This document shows positions 8,522 through 17,598 of a stretch of 64,000 bases of DNA, one piece after another. The position numbers were made by a program, and so were the translations under genes. The DNA lies in contig FOEK01000002.1 in assembly GCA_900110635.1 (NCBI GenBank), forward strand, positions 124,001 to 188,000, given 5' to 3'. This DNA comes from Lachnospiraceae bacterium NE2001. Lineage in GTDB: Bacteria > Bacillota > Clostridia > Lachnospirales > Lachnospiraceae. The notes under the pieces were generated by a model that was given only the letters and a program-made list of their open reading frames with translations, was not told the DNA's origin and ran no database searches. Positions within the stretch are counted from its first letter, which is position 1, and the number at the start of each line of letters is the position of its first letter.

Positions 8522-11005
8522 ATGAAAATATTTAGATTATCATTATTTAATTTAAAAAAGAACAAGAAAGAAGCTGTCGCCATTATGCTTCTTACCCTTG
8601 TATCCACAATGATGCTTGGTCTGTTCTTTGCAAATACTTCCAGAATCAATTCTGCATTTGATATAAGCTTTGAAGAAAGTGGAAGTAAAAATACAATTTT
8701 TTATTTAGAAGAAAAGGAATACAGGGACGCATACAGGGATGTTCTGGTAGAAAACTATAAGGTTGATAATTTAGAGGAAATAAGAATAGAGTATGCTTTT
8801 GGAATTGATGTTATCAGAAATGATGAAAAAATAAGCTATGGCCTTTGGTTTATAACAGAAGAAAATGACAAGAAACTGGAAGACTATGAAATGTTAGAGT
8901 CGTTATCTGATAGTGAGATAGAAGGGCTGGAGCATCCTATATGGCTTCCGGGATATTGCAAGTATAACCTCGGATATGAGCTTGGGGAAGCATTTACACT
9001 GGAAACTCTTGGAAAGCAGTATCCATTTATTATAGCAGGTTTTTATAATTCAGGATTTATGAATGATACTGAACCCAAGTGTGTTGTCACAAAGAAAGAC
9101 TATAAAAAACTGGCAGAGATAACTGATACACATGTTCTTCTGGCATTTGACAGTGATTCGGATTATGACTTTCAGGATTATATAGATAAATGCCGTGCTG
9201 AGTCAGGTGAAGATATCAAGTCTGTTATCGGAGAAACTAAAGAAGTATGCAAGGCAGATGATAGTCAGTTTCTGATGATGTTTCTTTATTTAGGAGTCAG
9301 TGTGTCACTTATAACATTTATAGCGTCGATATTTATGATCAGGAACAAGATATCTAATGATATTGAAGATCAGATGCAGCAGATAGGCGTTCTTGAGGCG
9401 CTTGGTTATAAGAGTGGGGAGATATCGCTTAGTTATGTAGGTGAATATATGATATCAGCTGGTATAGGAACGCTGATTGGTGGTGTGCTTGCCGCTATTA
9501 TAACACCTCTGGCAAATACAGCAATAAGTGTAATGCTTGGAAGAAAAGTAACTTCAAGTGGTGATCTGATATTAATCATTCCTGTAGGGCTTTTTATTCT
9601 GTCTGTCATATTACTCTTTGCACTCGCAAAGGCTGGAAAGGTAAAGAAATATCCACCTGTCATCGCATTTCGTAAAGGAATAAAAACTCATAATTTTAAG
9701 AAAAACATACTTCCTCTGGCTAATCTGAAGGGGAATGTTAATGTCAGGATTGCTTTTAAGGAAAGTCTTAGGAATATAAAAACTCAGCTGGGCGTTGGTA
9801 TTTGTATAGTATTATCTGGTATACTACTTATTTTTGGAGTACTTAATTACGACTTTTTTAAGGTTGGAGTACAGGCTTTCTCTTCTATCACAGGTATGGA
9901 AGAACCTGACCTCATTATTACTCTTAATTCGGGAGTTGATGCATATGAGTTCAGAGATGAAATGCTGGAGATGCCTGAAGTCAGAAAGTCACTGGTTACA
10001 TATGAATGGTTGTATTATAACATAAAGGGTTCAGATTATGACGCATCTGCAATAGCATATGATGATTTTTCTGAAACAGAGAATATATTTTTGTCTGAAG
10101 GAAGATATCCTGTTCACGATAATGAAGCGATGATCTCGATTCAGAGAAGTAAGAGAGAAAGCTTAGGAATAGATGATATCATAGTCGTAAAGAGTAATGG
10201 AATAGAGGAAAGCTATATCATAACCGGAGTTGTTGGAAACTTTGGAAATGGCTGTAACTGTATCTACCTAACCTCTGATGGATATAGGAAAATAAATGGA
10301 GGCTCTAATCAGGATGTTGTAAATGTTTATCTAAGTGATGGTGTTGATGTAGAAGAATTTAGTAGTATGCTTACATCAAAGTTTGGTCAGAGTGTTGACT
10401 CGGAATTTGGTGAGACGGGTGATACTTTAGAAGATCATCTGAGTGATGCTGCAAAAGAAAAGATAGCTACTCTTATATCTAAGTATGGAGTAACTGATCT
10501 TGACTGGGCTGTGCAGATAGGCGACAAGGTTTATACAGGAAACAGCAGGCAGTTCGTTATAAAGAGTATACTGAATTTCAAGTATCTTAATGAGTCCCAG
10601 GCAGGACAGATTGCCAGAATATCCAAAGTCGTTTCTCTTGTTATAGTAATTGCTGCTATATTGATTGTTGCTTTAATTCTGGGGATAATTGCTGCTTCAA
10701 ATGTTAAGAGAAGAAGCAGGGAGCTTGGAATAATGAAGGGGCTTGGGTACTCGTCGAAGAATTTGATGACACAGGCAGCGGCAGGTATCATACCTGTTAC
10801 AATGGTATCCGTGAGTATATCCTGCTATCTGGGTTCGCTTATAAATAAGCTGTTCTGGCTTTATATATGGGGGGCTGATATGCACACTAGTCTTCCGGTT
10901 GTAATAATATCAGGAATAATGATGGTTGTATTCTGCTACATAGTAACCTATATCGGAGCCGGAAAGATAAGAAAGATATCAGTAACTGAACTCATCACTG
11001 AATAA
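8522..11005 (+). CDS. ABC transporter permease with two FtsX domains
   Basis: An 827-residue membrane permease. An N-terminal membrane helix (about 18-40) is followed by a large extracellular domain, a first FtsX core (about 255-385, with the EALGYKSGEISLSYVGEYM segment), a single helix plus a second extracellular domain (about 425-690), and a final FtsX core (about 700-820, KGLGYSSKNLM). This MacB/LolCE-like double arrangement fits an exporter or mechanotransmission system driven by the ATPase just upstream. It ends 17 bp before the start chosen for the serine hydrolase gene, which is probably in the same operon. Substrate unknown. Confidence 0.85.
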   Translation: MKIFRLSLFNLKKNKKEAVAIMLLTLVSTMMLGLFFANTSRINSAFDISFEESGSKNTIFYLEEKEYRDAYRDVLVENYKVDNLEEIRIEYAFGIDVIRNDEKISYGLWFITEENDKKLEDYEMLESLSDSEIEGLEHPIWLPGYCKYNLGYELGEAFTLETLGKQYPFIIAGFYNSGFMNDTEPKCVVTKKDYKKLAEITDTHVLLAFDSDSDYDFQDYIDKCRAESGEDIKSVIGETKEVCKADDSQFLMMFLYLGVSVSLITFIASIFMIRNKISNDIEDQMQQIGVLEALGYKSGEISLSYVGEYMISAGIGTLIGGVLAAIITPLANTAISVMLGRKVTSSGDLILIIPVGLFILSVILLFALAKAGKVKKYPPVIAFRKGIKTHNFKKNILPLANLKGNVNVRIAFKESLRNIKTQLGVGICIVLSGILLIFGVLNYDFFKVGVQAFSSITGMEEPDLIITLNSGVDAYEFRDEMLEMPEVRKSLVTYEWLYYNIKGSDYDASAIAYDDFSETENIFLSEGRYPVHDNEAMISIQRSKRESLGIDDIIVVKSNGIEESYIITGVVGNFGNGCNCIYLTSDGYRKINGGSNQDVVNVYLSDGVDVEEFSSMLTSKFGQSVDSEFGETGDTLEDHLSDAAKEKIATLISKYGVTDLDWAVQIGDKVYTGNSRQFVIKSILNFKYLNESQAGQIARISKVVSLVIVIAAILIVALILGIIAASNVKRRSRELGIMKGLGYSSKNLMTQAAAGIIPVTMVSVSISCYLGSLINKLFWLYIWGADMHTSLPVVIISGIMMVVFCYIVTYIGAGKIRKISVTELITE

Positions 11006-11022
11006 AGAGGAGGATGTATAAA

Positions 11023-13047
11023 ATGAGAAAAATAACAAAAATAACAGGATTATGCAGCCTTCTTGGGTTAGCAGTACTTTCAGCATATAATCTTAAATAT
11101 AACTCGAATGATGTATCCGTTAACATAGATACAGTTTACGCTGATTCATCAACAGAAGTAGAGAAGAATGATACTTTTGATTCATCAGCCAAAACAGATG
11201 AAAGAATCTATGGCATCGGCTCTGTCAGTAAAGTATATGTAACTACAGCGGTTATGCAGCTGGTAGATCAGGGTAAGGTGGAACTTGATAAGTCGGTAAC
11301 AGAATATATTCCTGATTTTAAGATGGCAGATGAAAGATATAAGGATATCACTGTTCGTATGCTTATGAATCATACTTCAGGAATAATGGGGTCAAGCTGG
11401 ACTAATATGATGCTATATGAAGATAATGATATGTCGTGTCATGACAATATTCTAAAGTCACTTTCTACTCAAAGACTGAAGGCTGATCCCGGACAGTATG
11501 CTGCTTATTGCAACGATGGATTTACTCTGCTTGAGCTGATCGTGGAAGAAGTTACTGGCATGAGCTATACAGAATATGTGGATAAGAATATAGCTGCAAA
11601 AATAGGTGCAGAGCATACAGGAACACCTGTAAATCTCTTCCAGGATCCTATGCAGACTGATATTTATATTAAAAATATGCAATATGATTATAATTATTGT
11701 ATGGCTTTGGGAAGTGGTGGAATGGAGTCTACTGCAACTGAAGTGGCGAGATTTGGCAGCACATTTTTCACAGGAGATAATACCCTTCTGTCGGAAGAAT
11801 CAAAGAATGCGATGGCAACACGTTGGAATGAGGATGGAGTTGGCACTGATATCTATACTGATGATAACGGACTTGGCTGGGATTATGTTGAAACCTGGAA
11901 GTGTAATGGAGAAGATGTAAAGGTTATATCCAAGGGAGGTGATATAACATTGCAGCACGCCTGGCTTTCAGTTGTTCCCGATGAAGAAATATCTGTAGCA
12001 GTTCTTTCGGCTGGAGGTGAAAGCAGTACTAATAGAATTCTTGCCAACGCATTAACTGAAGTAATCTTAGAGGATATGGGAAAGCCTGTGGATGAACCGG
12101 AGGCAGAGGATATATCCTTTGCGGATAGTATTCCGGAAAGATATAAAAGCTTTGAAGGATACTATAATATGTATACTAATGCAGGTAATGAAATCGTCTA
12201 TATATCATTTACAAATGACACTTTGGTGATGCAACATCTATATCTGAATAATAAGCTTGATTACTTTAAGATGACTGAGGAAGAGTCTTTTGTAAAAGTA
12301 GATGATGATGGAGAACTAAGTGCCCAGCTTCAGACTATGTACTTTGAAGAAAAAAATGGCGGGGTATACGTAAAAGCAGATGAAGAGGACGAGAGTGTAG
12401 GTCTTGGTAAGGTTACATATCATCTAAACAGTGGAGAGAGACTTGTACCAGGCGAGGTAGAAGGTGAGGCTTCTGAATCCTGGAATAAGTTAAATGGTGA
12501 AAGAGTAGTGCTATATAATGATAAATATACATCTACAGACTATGACACTCCATTTCAGATCATTACCGTTTCAGACGACATGATGGGTTATATAAATATT
12601 GGCAAACCGGGTGCATTTGGAGACTTACTTAAGATAGAAAGCAGTACAAAGGCAGTTGCATTCTCGACTGTCGAATCCTCAGCAAGCCGTGATATCTATG
12701 ACATATCTGTTGAGAAAGAAAAACTAGAAGACGGAAATGAAGTAACAAGTGTAAATGTAACGACTGGAAATAAATATCTTCTGGTCAGCGAGCTTCCAAT
12801 ACTTGATAACAGCGTAAAAAGTGTCGATTTGTATACCGAAGAAGCTTCCTGGTACAAGATTGGTGATGATATATCCGGAGGAACTCTCAGTGTGGACAGG
12901 CCGGAGAATTCCAATATCTATGTATATAACAAATATAGCGAAATGGTATATTCAACACATATGCATATAGATAACGATATCCCACTTCCAGCCGGAGGAT
13001 ACATCCTCTTCCTGGGTGAAGATGGCGGTACCATTACGATTAACTAA
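11023..13047 (+). CDS. Secreted or anchored beta-lactamase-family serine hydrolase
   Basis: A 674-residue protein with an N-terminal hydrophobic signal/anchor segment and a class C beta-lactamase/D-alanyl-D-alanine-peptidase-like domain. The SxxK motif is S67-V-S-K70, the YxN motif is Y162-C-N164, and MLMNHTSGI is typical of the family. Residues about 370-674 form a beta-rich extension with no function I recognise. I start at the ATG at 11023: AGGAGG (11008-11013) touches the earlier ATG at 11014 but is ideally spaced for 11023. It is the last gene of the ABC exporter operon, so it probably acts outside the cell on peptides or cell-wall fragments related to the exporter's role. Confidence 0.85.
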   Translation: MRKITKITGLCSLLGLAVLSAYNLKYNSNDVSVNIDTVYADSSTEVEKNDTFDSSAKTDERIYGIGSVSKVYVTTAVMQLVDQGKVELDKSVTEYIPDFKMADERYKDITVRMLMNHTSGIMGSSWTNMMLYEDNDMSCHDNILKSLSTQRLKADPGQYAAYCNDGFTLLELIVEEVTGMSYTEYVDKNIAAKIGAEHTGTPVNLFQDPMQTDIYIKNMQYDYNYCMALGSGGMESTATEVARFGSTFFTGDNTLLSEESKNAMATRWNEDGVGTDIYTDDNGLGWDYVETWKCNGEDVKVISKGGDITLQHAWLSVVPDEEISVAVLSAGGESSTNRILANALTEVILEDMGKPVDEPEAEDISFADSIPERYKSFEGYYNMYTNAGNEIVYISFTNDTLVMQHLYLNNKLDYFKMTEEESFVKVDDDGELSAQLQTMYFEEKNGGVYVKADEEDESVGLGKVTYHLNSGERLVPGEVEGEASESWNKLNGERVVLYNDKYTSTDYDTPFQIITVSDDMMGYINIGKPGAFGDLLKIESSTKAVAFSTVESSASRDIYDISVEKEKLEDGNEVTSVNVTTGNKYLLVSELPILDNSVKSVDLYTEEASWYKIGDDISGGTLSVDRPENSNIYVYNKYSEMVYSTHMHIDNDIPLPAGGYILFLGEDGGTITIN

Positions 13048-13051
13048 AAAG

Positions 13052-13085
13052 TGAGAGGTGTGAGTCCCGCGCCTCTCATTATTTT
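13052..13085 (+). terminator. Probable terminator after the serine hydrolase gene
   Basis: The arms TGAGAGGTG and CGCCTCTCA can pair with one wobble. The following T-tract (TTATTTT) is broken, so termination may be partial. Confidence 0.6.
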
Positions 13086-13211
13086 GGCATCTTGTGTAGT
13101 GGATATGGCAACTTATGTGTCAGGCTATTGTATGGCTAGAATATATTTGATAGTATGGGTTCAAGTAAAGAAAACAGTGAATAGTAGAGTGACGAATAAG
13201 GAGGATTGTTT

Positions 13212-14030
13212 ATGAAACAATATAGGCTTCCAATTATAATGCTGGCTATATTTGAGGCTGTTGCTATAAGCTTGTGGCTGACAAAAGATAATATTTTCTA
13301 TCTTTTCAATTTCAGTTACATAGGTTTATCTATATCATTTGGAGTATTTCTGTTCATAAAGAAATATAAGCATGCTCGTCGTATTGTACAGCTGCTGGTA
13401 GGCCTATATATGCTGATCTATCTTGGTCTCATTTGTCAGGAAAACATGCAGATAGAGGGCTTCTGGTATTATCTATTTACAGGGGTTTTTGAAGCAGCAA
13501 CCATACATTATGCTGTTGCAAAAATCTTTGGACCACTTATCTTCGGACGAGGATGGTGCGGATATGCATGCTGGACAGCTATGGTGCTAGATTTTCTTCC
13601 GTATAAGGTACCACAGGAGCCAAGGCGAAAAATAGGTTGGATCAGATATATCACATTTGCTGTATCACTGATATTTGTATCAGCACTATTCCTTGCAAAG
13701 GTCGGAAATATAGAACGTATAATGTTCTGGGCGTTTGTTATCGGTAATATCGTATACTATGCAGTAGGTATAGCACTGGCTTTTGCCTTTAAGGATAACA
13801 GAGCATTTTGTAAATATATCTGTCCGATAACCGTATTTCTGAAACCTATGAGTTACCTATCGCTGATACGGATAAAGTGTGATAAAGATAAATGTGTATC
13901 CTGCGGAAAATGCAAGCAGGTATGTCCGATGAATGTGGATGTGACAGACAATTCAAGAAAGAGAGAGAATGGAACAGAGTGTATTCTGTGCATGGAATGT
14001 GTCAGGAATTGCCCAAAGAAAGCACTTTAA
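13212..14030 (+). CDS. NapH-like polytopic membrane protein with two 4Fe-4S clusters
   Basis: A 272-residue membrane ferredoxin-like protein. It has about five hydrophobic helices, a conserved GRGWCGYAC loop (Cys116 and Cys120) like the one in NapH/NosR/CcoG relatives, and a C-terminal double cluster site with Cys228/231/234/238 and Cys257/260/263/267, both Cx2Cx2Cx3CP. The family passes electrons between membrane flavoproteins or quinols and soluble partners. No redox partner gene is adjacent. ATG 13212 has AAGGAGG seven bases ahead; the TTG six bases earlier is less likely. Convergent with the next gene across a terminator. Confidence 0.85.
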   Translation: MKQYRLPIIMLAIFEAVAISLWLTKDNIFYLFNFSYIGLSISFGVFLFIKKYKHARRIVQLLVGLYMLIYLGLICQENMQIEGFWYYLFTGVFEAATIHYAVAKIFGPLIFGRGWCGYACWTAMVLDFLPYKVPQEPRRKIGWIRYITFAVSLIFVSALFLAKVGNIERIMFWAFVIGNIVYYAVGIALAFAFKDNRAFCKYICPITVFLKPMSYLSLIRIKCDKDKCVSCGKCKQVCPMNVDVTDNSRKRENGTECILCMECVRNCPKKAL

Positions 14031-14063
14031 ATATTTATTTTATTAATAGAACAGCTTGAAAAA

Positions 14064-14111
14064 GTGACAGCTGAATCAGGTTCAAACTGGTTCAACTGTC
14101 ACCTTTTTTTT
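14064..14111. terminator. Bidirectional terminator between convergent genes
   Basis: GTGACAGCTGAA (14064-14075) pairs with TTCAACTGTCAC (14091-14102) with one mismatch. A T8 tract follows on the plus strand, and the A-run before the stem gives a T-run on the minus strand, so it can serve both flanking genes. Confidence 0.85.
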
Positions 14112-14125
14112 GCTGTGTACTTAAG

Positions 14126-16522
14126 TTATTTTAGTGAATCAACCGCTGCTTTGTAGTGGGTTAGCAGATTTTCGTGATTTGCTTCGATTGTACCTATTTC
14201 TTCACTCTTTGCGGCAAGCTCCAGAACCAGAGCTTCCTCTGCGATAGAGCTTAGTCCAATGGTCTTGGACAGGCTCTTTATTGAGTGGGCATCTATGCCG
14301 TAGTTCTTCCAGTTTTTGTTCTGGTAGTTTGCAGATAGCGAAGCGCTTTTTTCTTCGTAGGCATTTATATAATCTCCTACAAGCTCCAGGTAGAAATCTC
14401 TATCGCCCATTGCAAATGTGAGTCCAGCCTCTACATCGAGTCCGGCTCTTGCCAGCCTTCCTAGCTCGTTGTCATCATCATATAGAATTTGCGTAGTTTC
14501 ATCTGTATCTAAACTAGTGTTGTTTGTAACCTGGATGCTTTCTTTTGAATCCTGAAAGCTCCTTTCTGTATCTGTTTCAACATTAGTAGATGACTGAGTA
14601 GAGCTGGTGATCGGACTAGCACTAGCACTCACGTCATGCAGTACCTTTTCGGCAGGCAGCCATTTGCGGAGCATATCCTGCAGATCCCAGCCGCTTATTG
14701 GCTTGGCCAGATAATCCGAGAACCCCTTCTCCAGATACATTTCCCTTGCACCAGATATGGCATTTGCAGTTAGGGCAATCACCGGTGTGTTACTTATATT
14801 TATATCCTGATCCTTCTGCAGGCGTTCAAGGGTTTCGATACCATCCATATGCGGCATCTGATGATCCATAAAGATGATATCATAGCGATTTGCTCTGATT
14901 AGATTGATGGAATCGATTCCGCTGGTGGCAGTATCAATTTTCATTTCAGATTTATTCAGAAGTCCCTTAAATACCTTCAGATTCATATCCACATCATCAA
15001 CCACCAGGATGTGGGCATCAGGAGCCTTGAAATCTTCTTTATATACCTTAACCTCCTCACGGATGTTCATGCTGGCCAGGTTGAAATCACCTACAGGTTC
15101 TGGATTCATAACCTTCTGATTCAGGAAGAAATAGAATATGGAACCCTCGCCATATACACTCTTAACCTCCAGACTGCTTCCCATAAGATTAAGACATTTC
15201 ATAGAGATAGGAAGTCCAAGTCCTGTACCCTCGATCCTATGGATATGGGAGTCTTCAATACGACTGAACTCAGAGAACAGAACAGCGGTGTTTTCTTCTT
15301 TGATTCCAACGCCGGTGTCTTTAACTCTGAATAACAGATGAACATTATCGGCTTCGGGTTTCTCTGCTTTTATCTGAAATGTTATCTCGCCTGTTTCGGT
15401 ATATTTAACAGCATTTGTCAGCAGGTTGGTGAGAACTTGTGAGATTCTTACATCGTCTCCGTAGAGCTTTCTAGGAATCTTGCTGTCTATATCCACAGTC
15501 AGCTTCAGTCCCTTTTCCATAACCTTTGGAGTTATCATTTTAACCAGTCCGGAAACCAGCTCGACTATGTCGTATTCCTCGGGGATGATCTCCATCTTTC
15601 CTGCTTCGATCTTAGATAGGTCTAAGATATCATTTACCAGAGATAGAAGAGTCTGGCCGCTGTCCTTGATATTGGAAGCGTATTTATAGGTATCCTTTTC
15701 CTTGCTCTCACGAAGGATCATCTCATCAAAGCCAAGGATTGCATTTATAGGAGTACGTATTTCGTGGGACATATTTGCCAGAAAGTCTGACTTTACCTGA
15801 TTAGCGTGCCAGGCCTCCTGTTTTGCATTCTCCAGCTCGTCCATGGTTTCTATCAGCTTGCGATAGTCAGGGGTTTCAAGAGAGAAGACAAGCATCAGGA
15901 GGGCAACAGGAATGATTGCATAGGTAAGATATATGTCGGGAACCACAAATGCCTGAAGCAGCATAGCTACGAATACAACGAAGATAAAAGCAAGGCTTGA
16001 AAGGCGCTGCTTGCTGTTAAAACAGTTTTTATAGCTCAGGATCTGAACAAGGGCTCCAACAGTAAAGATACTAGGAATTATATAGCCCAGAATATATAAA
16101 GGGCCGTGTTGATACATTCCATTCTCGTCAAAATAAAATGCCAGTTTGGTGAAAGGATTGAGAAGTCCATGAACCACGTAGAAGACGAAGATTATGCGCC
16201 TGATTATTCCGTACACCTTATTTTCTACAAGAACGTCTATATGGCTGGCAACATAGCCCTCAAACTCAACGGCCGTTGCGGCAACGCACATATAGTAGCA
16301 GGTATTCATAAATAGATTGAAGAGATTCCACTTTGGATCATCGAAGGAGAAAGTGAACGCTGTAAGCATATCCAGAATCTGTGCAACTATTATAAAGTAG
16401 AGCAGCTTCTTGAATGCTTTGTCACTTCTGGTGGTCACCACATAATTCATGTGAAAGTAAAATGCAATAACCAGAGTGACTATAAACCCCATTATTTCAA
16501 AATCGATATTATACTTTAACAT
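14126..16522 (-). CDS. Hybrid histidine kinase with membrane sensor, REC and HPt domains
   Basis: A 798-residue hybrid kinase. Residues about 1-215 hold six or seven membrane helices with little extracellular sequence, then a short coil, HisKA with His253 in [14 protein letters not shown], the ATPase domain (N box [14 protein letters not shown] boxes DTGVGI and GTGLGLPIS), a receiver with Asp553 in [13 protein letters not shown], a Ser/Thr-rich linker, and a C-terminal HPt domain with His746 in DAHSIKS. All phosphorelay steps up to HPt are in one chain, but no output regulator is adjacent. It is transcribed away from the ABC exporter at 16809; a link between them is only positional. Confidence 0.9.
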   Translation of the reverse strand: MLKYNIDFEIMGFIVTLVIAFYFHMNYVVTTRSDKAFKKLLYFIIVAQILDMLTAFTFSFDDPKWNLFNLFMNTCYYMCVAATAVEFEGYVASHIDVLVENKVYGIIRRIIFVFYVVHGLLNPFTKLAFYFDENGMYQHGPLYILGYIIPSIFTVGALVQILSYKNCFNSKQRLSSLAFIFVVFVAMLLQAFVVPDIYLTYAIIPVALLMLVFSLETPDYRKLIETMDELENAKQEAWHANQVKSDFLANMSHEIRTPINAILGFDEMILRESKEKDTYKYASNIKDSGQTLLSLVNDILDLSKIEAGKMEIIPEEYDIVELVSGLVKMITPKVMEKGLKLTVDIDSKIPRKLYGDDVRISQVLTNLLTNAVKYTETGEITFQIKAEKPEADNVHLLFRVKDTGVGIKEENTAVLFSEFSRIEDSHIHRIEGTGLGLPISMKCLNLMGSSLEVKSVYGEGSIFYFFLNQKVMNPEPVGDFNLASMNIREEVKVYKEDFKAPDAHILVVDDVDMNLKVFKGLLNKSEMKIDTATSGIDSINLIRANRYDIIFMDHQMPHMDGIETLERLQKDQDINISNTPVIALTANAISGAREMYLEKGFSDYLAKPISGWDLQDMLRKWLPAEKVLHDVSASASPITSSTQSSTNVETDTERSFQDSKESIQVTNNTSLDTDETTQILYDDDNELGRLARAGLDVEAGLTFAMGDRDFYLELVGDYINAYEEKSASLSANYQNKNWKNYGIDAHSIKSLSKTIGLSSIAEEALVLELAAKSEEIGTIEANHENLLTHYKAAVDSLK

Positions 16523-16808
16523 AGGCGTATCCCTCTTAACTTGCCAAGAACCATCTCCCCCAGATGATCAAGTAAATACCTTATGTGAGTGTAGTATATC
16601 ACAAAAGGCTTTTTGAAACAATTTACCTTTAAAAAGAAAGTGAGTGAGACCATTTTTCGATAGTGGTCGCTATTGCTTCAGAACTATTGAAAAACACAGG
16701 CTCTATATGCTATTTATGTACTTGTGTACACGGTCACTTTTGAAAAATCGCCAAACGGAGACAGTTCTCAATTGGTTATTTTTTGTGGATATTAAATGGA
16801 GGATTGAG
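16523..16808. other. Divergent intergenic region between hybrid kinase and ABC exporter
   Basis: These 286 bp must carry the promoters of both flanking genes. It contains a GTGTACAC palindrome near 16726 and TTGAAA at 16687-16692, but no promoter or operator convincing enough to call. The plus-strand frame stays open into the ATPase gene, yet it has no ribosome site until GGAGG at 16798-16802. Confidence 0.5.
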
Positions 16809-17573
16809 ATGAAAGCAAGTGAAGTTATTATAAAAACTAAGAATCTGGAGAAGAGTTTTCAGGTGGGTGGCAGGAAGCAGACGATCATTGATAATCTGGA
16901 CCTGGAGATATATAAGGGAGACTTTACGGTGATCATGGGCTCCTCGGGTGCTGGCAAGTCAACACTGCTGTATTCTCTCGCTGGTATGGATAAGGCCTCT
17001 CGCGGACAGATTACCTATTGTGGTAAGGATATAACTAAAATGAATGACGATAAGCTGGCAGTTTTTAGAAGAAAACACTGTGGTTTTGTGTTCCAGCAGG
17101 TACATCTTATAGAAAGCATGAGCGTGATGGACAATGTTATCAGCACCGGTATGCTGACTGGACAGAGGCAGAAAGCGCTGAGAGGAAAGGCCAGCCAGCT
17201 TTTTGACAGAGTTGGAATTGGTCCGGATATGACCGAGAAGTTCTCGTCCCAGATGTCAGGAGGCGAGGCTCAGAGATGTGCAATGGTAAGGGCGCTTATA
17301 AATGATCCTGATGTGGTCTTTGCTGATGAGCCAACAGGTGCCCTTAACAGTGCGGGGGTGAAGGCAGTGCTGGATGTGCTGACTGATATAAATGAGTCTG
17401 GCCAGTCTGTGGTAATGGTAACCCACGATATAAAGTCTGCACGCCGCGGCAACAGGATCATATATCTTAAGGATGGTGGAATCCTTGGTGAATGCAACCT
17501 GGGTAAATATGTAAGCGGCGACAAAGAACGCCACGCAAAACTGAGAGAATTTCTTGAAAAGATGGGATGGTAG
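16809..17573 (+). CDS. ABC transporter ATP-binding protein (second exporter module)
   Basis: A 254-residue ATPase with Walker A (GSSGAGKST), the Q loop (FVFQQVHLIESMS), signature MSGGEAQR, Walker B (VVFADEPTG) and the H loop (VMVTHD). It is very similar to the ATPase at 7717-8478. The true start is the ATG at 16809 with TGGAGG just upstream; the longer open frame back to 16644 has no ribosome site and its extra sequence is unlike the family. It is followed 25 bp later by its permease and then by a TetR gene. Confidence 0.9.
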   Translation: MKASEVIIKTKNLEKSFQVGGRKQTIIDNLDLEIYKGDFTVIMGSSGAGKSTLLYSLAGMDKASRGQITYCGKDITKMNDDKLAVFRRKHCGFVFQQVHLIESMSVMDNVISTGMLTGQRQKALRGKASQLFDRVGIGPDMTEKFSSQMSGGEAQRCAMVRALINDPDVVFADEPTGALNSAGVKAVLDVLTDINESGQSVVMVTHDIKSARRGNRIIYLKDGGILGECNLGKYVSGDKERHAKLREFLEKMGW

Positions 17574-17598
17574 CTGGCAAGAAAGAAAGGAAAAAACT

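Noticed and set aside
11684-11920. A 78-residue plus-strand frame inside the serine hydrolase gene
   Set aside because: It is a shadow frame without a ribosome site in a gene with intact catalytic motifs.
16644-16808. A 55-residue N-terminal extension on the second exporter ATPase
   Set aside because: There is no ribosome site near 16644, the sequence is unlike ABC ATPases, and GGAGG precedes the ATG at 16809.
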